NCBI GenBank assembly: GCA_014338405.1
Contig: JTDE01002859.1
Location: forward strand, 1 to 64,000
Direction of reading: 5' to 3'
Length of the DNA: 64,000 nucleotides
Origin: Paragonimus skrjabini miyazakii
Taxonomy: Eukaryota > Platyhelminthes > Trematoda > Plagiorchiida > Troglotrematidae
In this document: one piece after another, positions 1 to 11,734 of the stretch
How the letters are laid out: each line of letters opens with the position of its first letter
Numbering within the stretch: position 1 is the first letter of the stretch
Translations under genes and position numbers: made by a program
The notes under the pieces: generated by a model
Database searches by the model: none
What the model saw: the letters and a program-made list of their open reading frames with translations, nothing else
Told to the model about the DNA's origin: nothing

Positions 1-1
1 G

Positions 2-445
2 TCGATCAGAGTAGAAGACCTGAACAGTCTTCAGGTATCTGACCACCGATGTCTGCGTTCAATCGCTCGTATCGGGAGGCACCAACGAATAAGCAACGAG
101 GAGGTTAGGAAGCGGGTGTTTGGCACTGATTGTCAGACGAGTTCTTTTGTTCAGTCACTACATTTGCACAGAATTAGATGGTTAGGCCATGTACTAAGGA
201 TGCCAGCTAATCGTTTACCACACCTAGCACTGTGTGCCGACGCTGCGGCCGATTGGCTCGAGGTGCGAAGTGGACAGACGATGATCTGGCGTAGACAAAT
301 GAAATCGTTCACGAAGGGGTTGGCTACTGTAGATCGGGTTCGTCTTCCGGGCTGGAGCCCTCACGACTCACAAAATCGGTGGCTTTAAACGTCAAGTGAG
401 ATGGCGGCTAACCGCGCTCAGTGGCGTGAATGTTGACGCTGTTTG
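2..445 (+). pseudogene. C-terminal end of a CR1/RTE-type non-LTR retrotransposon reverse transcriptase, broken
   Basis: The plus-strand frame beginning at base 2 is open to a TGG-CTT-TAA stop at 386-388. It shows the typical end of a trematode non-LTR retrotransposon polyprotein: VEDLNSLQVSDHRCLRSIAR, then RIRWLGHVLRMP, then a tryptophan-rich region ending RLPGWSPHD. After the stop the same frame continues with SEMAANRAQWREC, which is family-typical sequence, so the stop is premature and the copy is dead. The RT catalytic part would lie left of the window. What I see is the motif order; the family assignment comes from familiarity with these tails in flatworm genomes. Confidence 0.8.
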
Positions 446-649
446 GTCGAGTTGTCTGCTAATTGTGTGTATTTAATGACGCGGGACAGTGAAAGGCGTG
501 AGGAAGCTGTTTCGCTGATGACGCCTTACTGTCACTTACAGCCCGGTTGTTTGTTTGCAAGGTGTATGAGCCTTGATGTTTTATGTTCGAATATAGACGT
601 AGCTATTTTTAGTTGTTATGTCCCCTCCCCTCTTGTTCAAGAAGCGATA

Positions 650-2345
650 GTTTCGGCTATTTCAGTCATCGTACATTTCTGTGTTTCGGTTGAATGCTGT
701 TGTTCCGTCGGATGAGTTTGTCATGGTTACCTTTGATATCCCTGGTATATGTTGCAGTCGTCGCCAGTTTGTAGACCTGATTCTATAATTCAATCAGATC
801 AGTGTTTTCGAATTTTGATACAACTAACATTACGTAGTTGAGATTTAGTAATTATGTCGCAACGTTTCACGTTCTACACATCTACAACACCTTGTACATA
901 CAATATCGAACACGATGACTGTGCTGTGGACAATGTTCTAACGGATAGAGAAGGACGAGCCCGGCAACTACAGTGAGATCTAGTACAACCGAAACGCAAT
1001 GCTTTGTGAGTTTCTATGTAACCAACAGTAACGGACTCTGTGAGAACCTGTTGGTGACGGTTCGCTATGAGATAATGAATGCTCGTTGATACATGGGATT
1101 TAGTACTGGTTGCCGTAGATGTGCATGTGTGTACAAACTTGGGTTTCCGTGACAAACTTCATCAGAACAGTAGTATGGCAATTTCTTTCCGCTCCAATGT
1201 TCGGTGTGTTACCACATTTCAAATATCAGTCCCCTATCCAGCCATATCATTGTCGTCAACCTGCTTACCGTCCCCCATATGGGGAAGTTGTAATGAAAAT
1301 TTGACATGGGATTAGACCCCGACAAGTGTTTTTAGTTTAGAGGAGATCAGCAGCAAATGCAGATCAGTAATACACAAAGTTTTATTCGCTAAATGAACTA
1401 TGGAATATGCAATAATGCATGTCAGGTTTTCTAAGGCACTTGACATAGACGTGGTTAGGTTAGCATATCTGTCCGGAGACACCGAGTGCATTCTAGATGT
1501 GCTCAGTATTCACATATCTGAAGATAAGTCTGTAGCCGTCGTCTCGCCTTCTCACGCAGCGCATCACGTGACAAGCCTAAGACAAAGTGACGCTCGCTGT
1601 CCCCACCTGTTCATGCACACCCACGCATCCACCGGCCCGAAAACCTTCTTCCACATCCGAACGCACGCGCACTCGGTCACCATCTGCACACTCAGCCAAT
1701 TGGAACGCTCCAACTGTATATGATTCAGCGCGGTCGATACCCAGGCACGCATGACGCGGTTGTACTCGAATCGGAACAAGGAACAACACAACTGAACGGG
1801 ACAGGACACGGTCCGGACGAGCGCCACTGAATTAAGCTCGTACACCGACCCACCAATAAAGATTTAACCTTCTCATTGACTATCGTTGAGATATCGTTAT
1901 TTGTTAGTGGGTACTCAAGCTATCACTTCATACTAAGTTTACGCTACCGAATTCAATCCCACGTATTTGTTTGTACGTATGTAGCGGTTCACGAAACAGT
2001 TATCATCGATTCGTTAGAGTGTGGTAATTTTACAGCATAGAATAAGGACTGGTTTCAAATTTAGTTACCTCGAAATTGCTTCCACATGTTTAACTACAAC
2101 ACCTTTTCAAACTGGTGGGGTCACTAATGCAATCTGTCGAATTTTGATTTTGACAAACGGCGTATATTTACAAAAGTATTACAGAATTGTTGTTTACGGA
2201 ACATTGATGTTATCAAGGTGACATGAATTTTATTGGAAGTGTTTATCAACAGGTATTATTTCTGGCAGTAGGAAATCAGATATCCAATAAAATCACAAAA
2301 TAAACTCAAATTTCTGTTTGCAAGACAGTGATCAAATACAGCCAT
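650..2345. repeat. Interspersed ~1.7 kb repeat, copy 1
   Basis: From about 650 (TTCAGTCATCGTACATTTCTG) to about 2345 this stretch is collinear with 11735-13235, with many substitutions and small indels. Clear anchors are GATATCCCTGGTATATG at 737 and 11826, GTAGACCTGATTCTA at 770 and 11859, and TGTTTACGGAACATTGAT near 2190 and 13094. It directly follows the dead RT tail, so it may be its 3' untranslated region, but copy 2 has no RT tail in front of it. The block 1500-1910 is not shared with copy 2. The short ORFs here are not convincing. Confidence 0.7.
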
Positions 2346-4392
2346 GATTGGTATATCCTCGAAAGTCAAAGTTTCTGATGTGAATTTACAGAGCGATAAA
2401 TTGGTCAATTAGTTGACATGTACCGTGTAGATGTGCCAGACAAACATGCTAGAGATTCAGGAAGAATTAGAATCGAGAACATTGCGAATAGAAGATCGCG
2501 ATTTTTGACTATAGATTTTAATATCTCGATTAGGCTCGAAACACAGATGTTGAGGGTAGCGAATACCTTCATGTGACAGGATTCATCTACCAACCTTGCG
2601 CCGCCATTTTTTTAAAGATTTCATCGCCGCAATGAATTCGTCAACGGCACTAGGTCGTGAACAAGAGTAGGAAGTAAATCAGATTACCTGAAGTCATACA
2701 GTGCAGCGACCATGGAAGGCAGATTATACACTTAGATTAAATGAGGCGCCGGACGCAACCTAGGAAACATTCTCAATAAGCGACAGATGACTGATAACGC
2801 TGTGAGTCTAAAACGCAGATAGTGCATATATATTTTAGTTGGAAAATGAACACATGGCGTATAAGCTTCAACACCACAACAACGCACTCACTTGCATATC
2901 ACATTGCTTCAAGGACGTCTTGTGTGCTGCCGTTGCCAATACCCAGTTGTATGGAAGAAAACCATTTCATGTCAAGTTACACACCAGCATTTCTTCTTGA
3001 TTTCCCCCCGTTTCTTCGATATCCAAATATATGCTGATGATTCTACTCAGTGATAGTGTGAGTAGTCTAATGCAACCGTTTATTTTAACTGCATTACGAC
3101 AAATATTCTCCTTATTTATTACAATCTAACTGGTAGTGAAATTGGCTGCCGAATGCTGAGGGCCCATATGCGTGTTCTGCATGAATCGGCCACTTCTTCG
3201 ATTTGTTATGTGTAAAAGAACAAAACTCTAAAATTATGGGCGTGTGTTGGAGTCGAACCGGCTTACGAACTTGTGCTGGTCTGTCACACCCCTGGATCAC
3301 GGCTCAGTGAACTGAGCTTGTAACTGGGTTCAACGTAAATTTACTTGAGTTTCAGGTTTGGTCTTGTAGATCAATACTTGCCGCATCTGGACAATATGTG
3401 TCTGCTGTGGTTTCAGCCCATCCCAATCTCAGGTTGTTCACAATCGAGTGCTGTCTAAGATAGCAAGTATGTCAAACTACTTGTCAGTAACGTAATCTTC
3501 TAACGTATATTTCCATCCCGTCGATTACGATTTGGCGTGCATGTTTCGCTCGCGAGTTGCAATAAACAGGTCACTCCATCAACTCTGTAGCCGGGGCTGG
3601 TTACGAGCTTCGTTTACAACAGTTCGCTAACATACACATCCAAAGGTAAGCCTGATCCCGACCTAATGGGAAATTTTCTCCGAAACACTGGCACACGAAT
3701 TTGTTCATAACAATAATACCACACTTGAATTCAATGGGGTACTGCACATAACCAGCGGATTTCATCATAGTATACAGTTTACAACAGAAGTATAAATGGA
3801 CAGGTTTACTCATTTATAGCAACCTTACCGCGTTGTGTACCATAATACATCCTGTCAACTTTCAAGTTGTATTGACAACATTACAAGACACGTTTGCCAA
3901 ATGATCAACTCATTGGGAGATTCGGCGCTGTCATCAACACTGTGAGTACTTCTGATCACCAACAGCTGATTTGGGCTACCTAGTGGGTACCCGAGAAACG
4001 TGAGAAACGATGGCGCACCTTTTACATTACTCTGTGTTGAGTTTTCTTGAACGTCTCAACTTTGTTGTCCGCTTTCCATCTAAACCGCCAGTAGTCAGGA
4101 TACTCACATTGATGGTTATTTCCATGTTAAAATTTGTCAAATTTTGTCACAAGTTTGGTAAGTACAGTGAAAGAGGAAGACCTTAAGTGGAATATATTTG
4201 ACCAGGCGATGTGTTCATACAACTGTGCTGAATGTTCCAACAACGTATGTAAAACAAAACGCAAATATTTTGATGCTGTATGATATGCTGAACGAAACAA
4301 ACAGTACATGTGGACATATTTTATAGATAGAGGTTTATCATCTTCCACGGGGATCCATTAGCTGTAGACATTTCTGGTTTATACGTAATCTT
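2346..4392. other. Spacer downstream of gene A, no supported gene
   Basis: AT-rich sequence with only short ORFs lacking recognisable domains. It lies 3' of minus-strand gene A and should contain that gene's 3' UTR near 4100-4392. No AATAAA signal was identified with confidence there. One tRNA-like repeat remnant lies at about 3225-3310. Confidence 0.5.
3225..3310 (-). repeat. tRNA-like (SINE-type) remnant, tentative
   Basis: On the minus strand this segment has a perfect Pol III B-box-like string, GGTTCGACTCC. A matching A-box is not clear and no cloverleaf can be drawn with confidence. It does not resemble the commoner SINE family elsewhere in the window. It may be another tRNA-derived repeat or chance. 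Confidence 0.25.
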
Positions 4393-7300
4393 TTAGAATA
4401 CCAATAAATGCACCATCACTAATGAGCATAACAGAATGACTGATCCCGTTTGGCGAAAACCTATTAGATAGAAAAGCAGAAACATACGATAACTTGAGGG
4501 TACATGAAACACAAAAATATAAGCGTTAACCTAACATGACAAATTCCTGTAGTTCAGATCACAGGGAATTTTGGTGCAAACAAAACACATCCTTCAAATA
4601 TGTCATACCATTTCTTATGTGCCAACAGTGCACATGTTCAGATCAATGAAATATACTCACGCTACATGAGAAATTAACTATCCAAAAATAACATTGTTAA
4701 ACAATTTCTGCATATGGTTCACAACGAATCAAAGAGGATTTCAATGATTGCTACATAGGAAAGACAAGCAGACAACTGGAAGTACGAGTTGCCGAACACA
4801 ACAGGCACACGAGCTTTCCTCCTAAGGATGCATATCAACTTCAGAAGCTAGAGAAGGATTCAGTCATCGCACTGCATGCACTGTCAGGGAATCACAACGT
4901 AGGTTTTGAACAAGTTCGAGTGATTCATCAGGGTCTGCCTTCCCATGCGGAGGGCCGCTACGCTGAAGCTCTCACCATTTGCACACAACACGTTTGTGTT
5001 AATCGCAATGATAGCAAACCCCTGTCTGCAGTGTAGTGTGGATGGATAAACAACACCGGACACAAACGAATCTTATCTACATCAGTCTGAACCCCCACCT
5101 AATGGGCAAACGATTCGACCAACCGATTTATTTGCAGCGCAGATTGACCTAACCACGGCAAATCCCGCATGACCTCTGTTTCTTTTAATAGTGTGATTTA
5201 GATTAAAACACTCCTGAGGAAGGTCACCCGAGGTGGTTGAAACGTAGAGTATTACAACTTGCTCATAACGTTGTGTTATTCTCAATCCATTTATCAATAA
5301 GGATAAACTGTATTCGAATCATTCTTACCGGTGTTTCCAACAAGCTTCTTTAATGCGGCATGCACATCAGCTGCAAACAGATAAAAGTTAAGGTTTTCAA
5401 ATGTTAGCTACAAATTAAACGTGGCATTTCCTTAAACCACTCCCACATATTAAATATTACTACATACTGGCACGATAAATTACAATTGACCAATAAGTTT
5501 GTTTATTTACAATGATAACAATAAGTTTACAAACACGGCTATACACTCATTTGACTTTAGGTTTATGGTTGCAGCGCACTTACGTGGTAGATTTTCGTCT
5601 TTAGCAAATTCATCAATCAGTTTCTGTTTGTCAGAATCTGTAACAAAAGCAAAAATTGTTCAACATTCAGAAGTACTAGTAGATGTGCTAGTTTTGGTAA
5701 GTGTTAACGAAACCGAAAATTTGGTTGACAAGCGTTTCTTTTGGAAATTACAACGGTTACAATTTTTAAAAAGTTGTGAAAAGAAATGATTATGACTGAA
5801 ACGTGAAGCCTTTGTTTTTCAGTGTAGTGTTTGGGAGTGGTACAACTGGGTAACATTTTCCTAGACTCTGTCAAATAATAGAAATCTATTATAGCTTCGT
5901 TCCATAATGGGTTGCGAACGTTTTCTATCACACAACCCAATTTACTTTGCTTTCAGGTAACCGGAGAAATACAACAGAATATAATCTAATATTTCTATCA
6001 CTTGACTGCATAGCAAGCTATCTATCTACCATCATGCGTATGTAGCCAATCAGTAGTCTACCACTGACAGAGCCTTATCAAACACAGACAAAGTTGAGCA
6101 GGTATTACAAGAACAAAAACTCTGAGAGAGTTCTGTGATTTTTCACCGAAAATGCTTAACGACCTACAGGACGTTGTTTAAACCCAACCGCTTCCCATAT
6201 GAATGGAGACTAGGTGGTAAGAGATTTACATCAAAAACCAGTCATCAAGGGCATCGTTCGGAAGAGAATGCCATTCGGTAATTTTCCGCTAACAAAAATA
6301 TATGGAATACTGAAACAGTATATATTATCCTGATTCAATCATGAGATTAACGCATAATCAATCTGTCAAATTACCGGTCTAGATACTCAAAGCCATCAAT
6401 CGCGAATTAGTCGTTCACATTCATATAAGTGAAGAATGTCTCAAGTGTCACAAGTGAGTATATATCGACTTGGCAGTTGTGTCGCTTTCTCTATTGTGTG
6501 TCATTACTGAACTTCACTATCATGGGGTGCAAAGGTAGGCTTATTCTGGGAGCACTTTATGGATAACCTAACAAAATGATTAAAGGTAAGCGCACAAATT
6601 CCTGAGATCAAGTTCAACGACAATTTCTATAGACAGGCGGACAGTGCCATAACGGAAGTGCGTTACAGTCCCTGAATATGAATCAATATCCAGGTGCGTC
6701 TACTCTATGCAATGTGGAATGGACAGTGTTCACATTTGAAGAGTGTTGCACTGAGCACAGACTAACGTGGACAAGTATGTCCCCTCAATTCACGCAGCGC
6801 GTCCACTCGCCATAGGTAAGCAAACTGAAATTACTTCGTAAATATCACAAAGACCACGAATTCCCACTGGTTTCATTGAGTAGTATTCCAGTGATATTAC
6901 CGCGTAAGCATGGCTATCATTCCGCATTATTTAAATGTGATGGTGTTTGAACTGCATCCAGAAGCCGTTTTAAATACGAACGTCAAACGTGCGTACTTAG
7001 TGATGAAATCGGATTTTGAACTAAACAACACCACTCCATCGATACTGTGAAATGAATTTTGGCACCAAGCACTTTGCTATTGAGACCACTTAGCCGGTTT
7101 GAAGGTAACATGCTTATTGTGACGAACACAATATGCAGTGTATTAGACGGTATTTGATTGTCTCCCTAGAGCGACAAACAATGATGAAAAATATTTTCTG
7201 AATATAGATTTCGTAATTAACTAAGCAATAACTGTTGCAGATTACACTGAAATGTTGGAGCATAGCGTGCATTGAATCAAAGGTGTGTGTTGAGACTAAT

Positions 7301-10300
7301 CGAGAAGTTATTTTTCCGTTACATTTGTCTGCATCGAGTTGGTAGTTTATGGCAGTAGCAGAAATAAAGAGATACTAACCTGGATAATTGCTGGTCAGAG
7401 CATAGGCTAGTCCTGTTATCATTTCATCTACAACGATTAAGTGAAAAGAGATACGACAATCAACAAGTCAGTGGAAACAGCTACGCTAGAATTGTTTCTC
7501 AAACCTCTTGATTAGAGTCATTGTGCCACTTTGAAAAATTGTCTTTCCAAGGAAACGGATACACTAATAAGTTAGTTATGGCAGATGACAACTGTTCACA
7601 AAGTTTGTTTTCGATTAAAACACGGTTTCTAGTACATTGAGAGCTGTTGCTTGAACAGCTTTTATCTGTCATCAAGCGAATAGAGTTTACAATTTCTGGA
7701 TGAACTCACTAGAAAATTATTGAATAACAATGACTAAAACTGTGTTTTTCAGGAAAGCCACCCTTTTTAAAGAAGACACATGAAATTCAACTATAACAAA
7801 TCAGTTAGAAATCTATCATTTCGAAGGAAAGGTATCTTCCAAGATATATTAATACCGGATGAATTTTACACGGGGTAACAGGGTAGCATGGAGCGCCCAA
7901 AGTACACTAAACTGAGAACCATTTGACCTGAGATAGACAACATGATTTATTGGTTGGGAAATATATTAACGTTTTTGAATAACTAGCTAATATTCAACTA
8001 GTTTGCAACTTAAACACATATAAACTAACACAAAGTGGAAAACCACGGCTGTTAAGCACTCACCATCAACGCGATTTCCCAAAATCTCCTTAAGTTTCTT
8101 TTCCATTTCTAGAGAACAACAATTGAATATGCTCAACTAATGTGAACAGCATCGTTTTCACAGCAACTAAACTAAAATTCATAGAAATGACTAAATAGTT
8201 TATGAGGAACGTTTGGGACTAGGTATGTAAACTCTGAGTGTGAGGACTAACGCAGCTTATGGCTCAAAGGAAGTGGTGCATAGAATAGCCATGAACGTTG
8301 GTAACGTGCACTGCTTTTCAAAGGTGTCACCTGGTGAACAACTGAACAAAAATTGTCCTGTTTAATGATTGATGCAATTAAATCATTGAAACTATACTAC
8401 TCAGTGCAAAGTATATACAATTGGATTAAGGAAAATTAAACTGTACTTGCCTGCCACAGTTATAGCTTCAGTGCAATGAACTGAAATATGAATGTGTAGA
8501 AATTGAAGTGTTGTGTTTGAAGTAACTTTTAAAAGCAACACAATAAATAGTGAAAGGATTGTTTCACCTTTTTTCTGTACACTTCCAAATATGCTGTTCA
8601 ATGTAAATAAAACTGTTTCCTTATGTCAATAATCCTTGACAGGACACCACTGGTTCGCAGAACATGACTCGTGTTCATACAAATAAAGCTCATTTCAGAA
8701 GCTATCGCGCATTTCTTGGCTGATTCGAAATGTGTGGCGCTCGATGGTTATATATTTACTGTTCACATTTGTGTTTGAGCGTGTATACCTGTGTGTGTGT
8801 GTGCGTGTAATTGCGTCTTTTTCGTTAAGTTTATTCGATTTTGCTACATGAACATCAACACTGAAGTATATGGCTGATGGGAAGCAAGTAAATTCGTCAG
8901 ATACTAAATTGTATAAACTGTTGTTTTTGACGTTCATTTTTTAAGCTGCTTTGGAAAAAAACTGTTTTTGAATTCACATGTTTGTTGCCGATTTGCGCAT
9001 GACAATCAGACTGTGGCTGCGGACCATTTGTAGATGTCAACCCAAAAAGACGGCATTCATATAAGTGTCTTAATGGGTATTTTGCTGACAGGCCAGGGAA
9101 TATCACGGCCTAGAAAAGATTGTATGTGTGTATTTTTCCATGCTTGTTTTGTAGTAACAAATTAGAAGATTCTAGTTATGACTGTTTTCGACCCAAATGT
9201 TTCATTGTTTTGGTTAGTAAAGTATTGCTCATCATGGGCTCGGAATTAATCATGAAACTACTACGATAACATGGCGTGCTGTCACGCTGTGAACGCCAAT
9301 TTGGTTTTCGAATATGCTATTAGTGCGTACGTCTTACTGGGCCTTTGACCGTGAATGTCCGTCAGATCTTGTTTTGCATAACTGTCGGCGGAACCCTATA
9401 CCTTGGCAGTACTCTGTCTCCTGGTATCTCTACGTTGCATAATGTTGGTTAATGAGTATAAAGAGGTAGTTGGCGTCAAAATGTCCGACTTGCCCTTTAT
9501 GATATTAGTAGACACAGCTCAATAAGAACTTGTGCATGAGTCATAAACATGTAATACACGTCTTTATGTTCTCAATGAATAGAAAACTTTGTTTATGTGC
9601 CTGTAGAATATATTGCGTACTACGAGTATGCTCGTAAGAAATCAATCTCATCAGATTGCACACGCTTACCACAAACTAGAATTTTCGCTAACAAAAAGGC
9701 AAGGCAGATTTGTGCATCGTGACTTTACAGCTTATAGTGCTGAGACCGGAAATTGCAATCACAAGGTATATGCGGACAGTGAGAAAATGTCCGGGTCCAA
9801 GCGAGGTGGTGAGTTGCTACGCCGTAAGCTTCCATTCAACAGCAGTTTAACTTGGTGCATATTGAAGAGGTAACTGTTAACGAATTAATTGCTGGGATTC
9901 CTGTGAGAAGGAATTATTAACATCAATCTAGATTAGTGCCGTAAACAGTCAACTATACCATTTACATAATAACAAAACCTAATTGAAAGGTATATGGTTT
10001 ATTCCATGCCAGTTGTCGAAGGCAGCCAATGAAAAGCCAAGTGTATCCTTCGTATGTTGAAGAGGTATTTACATTTGGCCGTTTGATACATGTGCCCGGA
10101 GGCAGTAGTTTTCTACATACACTCATTCACATATTGTTCTGTCAAATTTGAATATATTTACGAAACATTCATAGGTTAGTCGTCTATTGTATTTCCTGAT
10201 TAAATAGAACTCATGTTATGTACGATTCACATGAAACAATCTGACAAGATAAGTGGGGCTTGAAAACAAACTCGTGTTCATCACCGGAGCTGGTTCTATA

Positions 10301-10914
10301 CTCAGTTCCAATAACACTAGTGAACTACGAATTAAGACCCATGTAAGTTGTACTGACAAACGAGAACACTCGTTGAGTTTAGTTTCCGTACACGCTGAAG
10401 CATGAAGTGTTTGAGGATTATATATCTAGATCAAGCCCAATGTGTCTTGCCAAAGTTTCTACGAATAATCAGTGTTAATTATTACAAAATTGTGGCTCTC
10501 GATTGTACTTACTAGTTCGTATGAAACCGGCAACCTTCCGTTCAAATTACCCATCAAACCATTGCAATATTATGCATAAATTTTATCAAACAAACAATGC
10601 GCGCACACATGGAATCGAGTTGTGTGTTAATGGTAGCGTCCATTATTACCTAAAGTAGCATACATTCAACCAAGCATTTTGTTGGATGAAATAAACCAAC
10701 GTCGAATTTTTGTGGAGATTGTTTGTACCACCAATTACAGAACCGTCTCAGGACAGATTGATGTTACATAGTTGGTTATACTAACCTACAATGTCTGTTC
10801 AGCTAATGAGTAGTGAACTCAGGTAGTTGATCGAAAATGATTTTATTTAAGTAAGGTAAACTTACGTCCCAATAGAACAATCACTGGCAACAGAATCAAA
10901 GTGAGTGGGCGCAT
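4393..10914 (-). CDS. Micro-exon gene A: secreted, probably GPI-anchored small helical protein (7 exons, 111 aa)
   Basis: Spliced minus-strand model. Exons in coding order: 10866-10914, 8451-8480, 8064-8108, 7380-7427, 5584-5637, 5329-5370, 4393-4460 (49, 30, 45, 48, 54, 42, 68 nt). The total is 336 nt with no stop until TAA at 4393-4395. All introns are phase 1 with AG acceptors; donors are GTAAG/GTGAG/GTTAG, except GC-AG after exon 2. Exon 1 codes a signal peptide (MRPLTLILLPVIVLLG). Exon 2 is a micro-exon (HCTEAITVA). Exon 3 gives MEKKLKEILGNRVD, exon 4 EMITGLAYALTSNYP, exon 5 SDKQKLIDEFAKDENLP, exon 6 DVHAALKKLVGNT. The last exon ends in a hydrophobic tail (TGSVILLCSLVMVHLLVF). Signal peptide plus hydrophobic C-terminus suggests GPI anchoring; this is inference. 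The exon pattern matches trematode micro-exon genes and genes B and C, but no named family is recognised. The last intron holds a Penelope fragment. Confidence 0.85.
4705..5036 (+). pseudogene. Penelope-like element: GIY-YIG endonuclease fragment
   Basis: A plus-strand frame, open to TAG at 5034-5036, encodes a GIY-YIG-type domain: DCYIGKTSRQLEVRVAEHNR, then a basic and histidine-containing middle, then a family-typical end (EGRYAEALTI, with HVCVNRND). It has no in-frame ATG, so it is not an independent gene. It is the C-terminal end of a Penelope-like retroelement ORF with the RT domain lost. It lies antisense inside the last intron of gene A (4461-5328). Confidence 0.8.
5205..5280 (+). ncRNA. 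Hammerhead-ribozyme-like core after the Penelope fragment
   Basis: About 170 bp after the endonuclease stop the strand reads CTGAGGA (5214-5220), a CACC-CGA-GGTG hairpin (within 5221-5237) and GAAA (5239-5242). This is the order CUGANGA, stem II, GAAA of a hammerhead ribozyme. A stem III can be drawn between ACGT 5242-5245 and ACGT 5268-5271, and a stem I between AACAC 5207-5211 and GTGTT 5273-5277, leaving two unpaired bases before the core. Hammerheads are known in Penelope-like elements. The outer stems are short and imperfect, so activity is uncertain. Confidence 0.35.
6522..6815 (+). CDS. Candidate two-exon Cys-containing small protein inside an intron of gene A (tentative)
   Basis: The plus strand has ATGGGGTGCAAAG (6522-6534) followed by a GTAGGC donor, and an acceptor ACAG before 6637. 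Joining 6522-6534 to 6637-6815 gives 63 codons ending in TAG at 6813-6815. The second exon includes QCHNGSALQSLNMNQYPG, then a stretch with LCNVEW and EECC. A GTAAGC follows the stop directly, so the exon may instead continue in another frame. There is no signal peptide. The ORF is unusually rich in Cys and Trp for AT-rich intron DNA, but no family is recognised. Confidence 0.22.
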
Positions 10915-10953
10915 CGTTTGTGAAATCGGCTAGACAGTGTTGAAGAGAACAAG

Positions 10954-10962
10954 CTTTATATA
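10954..10962 (-). promoter_or_regulatory. TATA box of gene A
   Basis: The minus strand reads TATATAAAG, 40 bp upstream of the gene A start codon (10912-10914). The same motif sits at nearly the same distance in gene B, and a close variant in gene C. A start site about 30 bp downstream would leave a 5' UTR of only about 10-20 nt. Confidence 0.7.
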
Positions 10963-11734
10963 GTTTTTGTTGTTGTGTATCGCAAAAGGTAGTAGATTGG
11001 TTTCACCAGAATCTATATGACAATGTCGAATTCAATGGAGGCTGGAGTGTCATGGGGTGTGGTGAGTAACGCAAAAACATGATCTTGCTTACCAACACTG
11101 GTTGAATACACAAACTATATATCAGTGAATCGTCGTTTCCATTCACGTAGAAAAATTCCTAAACAAGCTTTGTACCTAAATTTTGTTCACGGTTGTTTTC
11201 TCATGGCCTCATATGGCACATTTGCTATGTTTAATTAGTGTAGTGTGTATCTATAAAAAGTCTCTAAGTAAGCTATAGAAATCGCACAGCAAGTTTGATA
11301 ATTTGAATACTACATGCGGTTTGTGTACACACACACATACACAAACAATTAGATTAACTCAATAACCAGTAACATGACAAAACATGTCAGTAAATACAAT
11401 TAGATTGTTTTCAGCTTAGAACTGTAGATGAGAATCAGTGTGTTCATTAAAAATTAGCTTAAAAAACGAACCGGTTTGTGGTTAAGTACAGTGATGTTTT
11501 GTAGGAGCAGATTACAAGAAGGAAGGCGAAATGAGTTTTATGTTTAAATTCAAGGACGTAGTTGAAGAGTTTGCCATGAATATAGGCAACATAATTACTA
11601 CGATAGGAGCAATCCGGAATCAGTAAGCAATCTGTCATTAGACAAGTTTCATATGCATTCATTATGCGCTTGGCGGACACTAAAGATTCGAACACCCTCA
11701 CAGAGTTCTCGAAAACATCTGCAGCGTTTCATCA

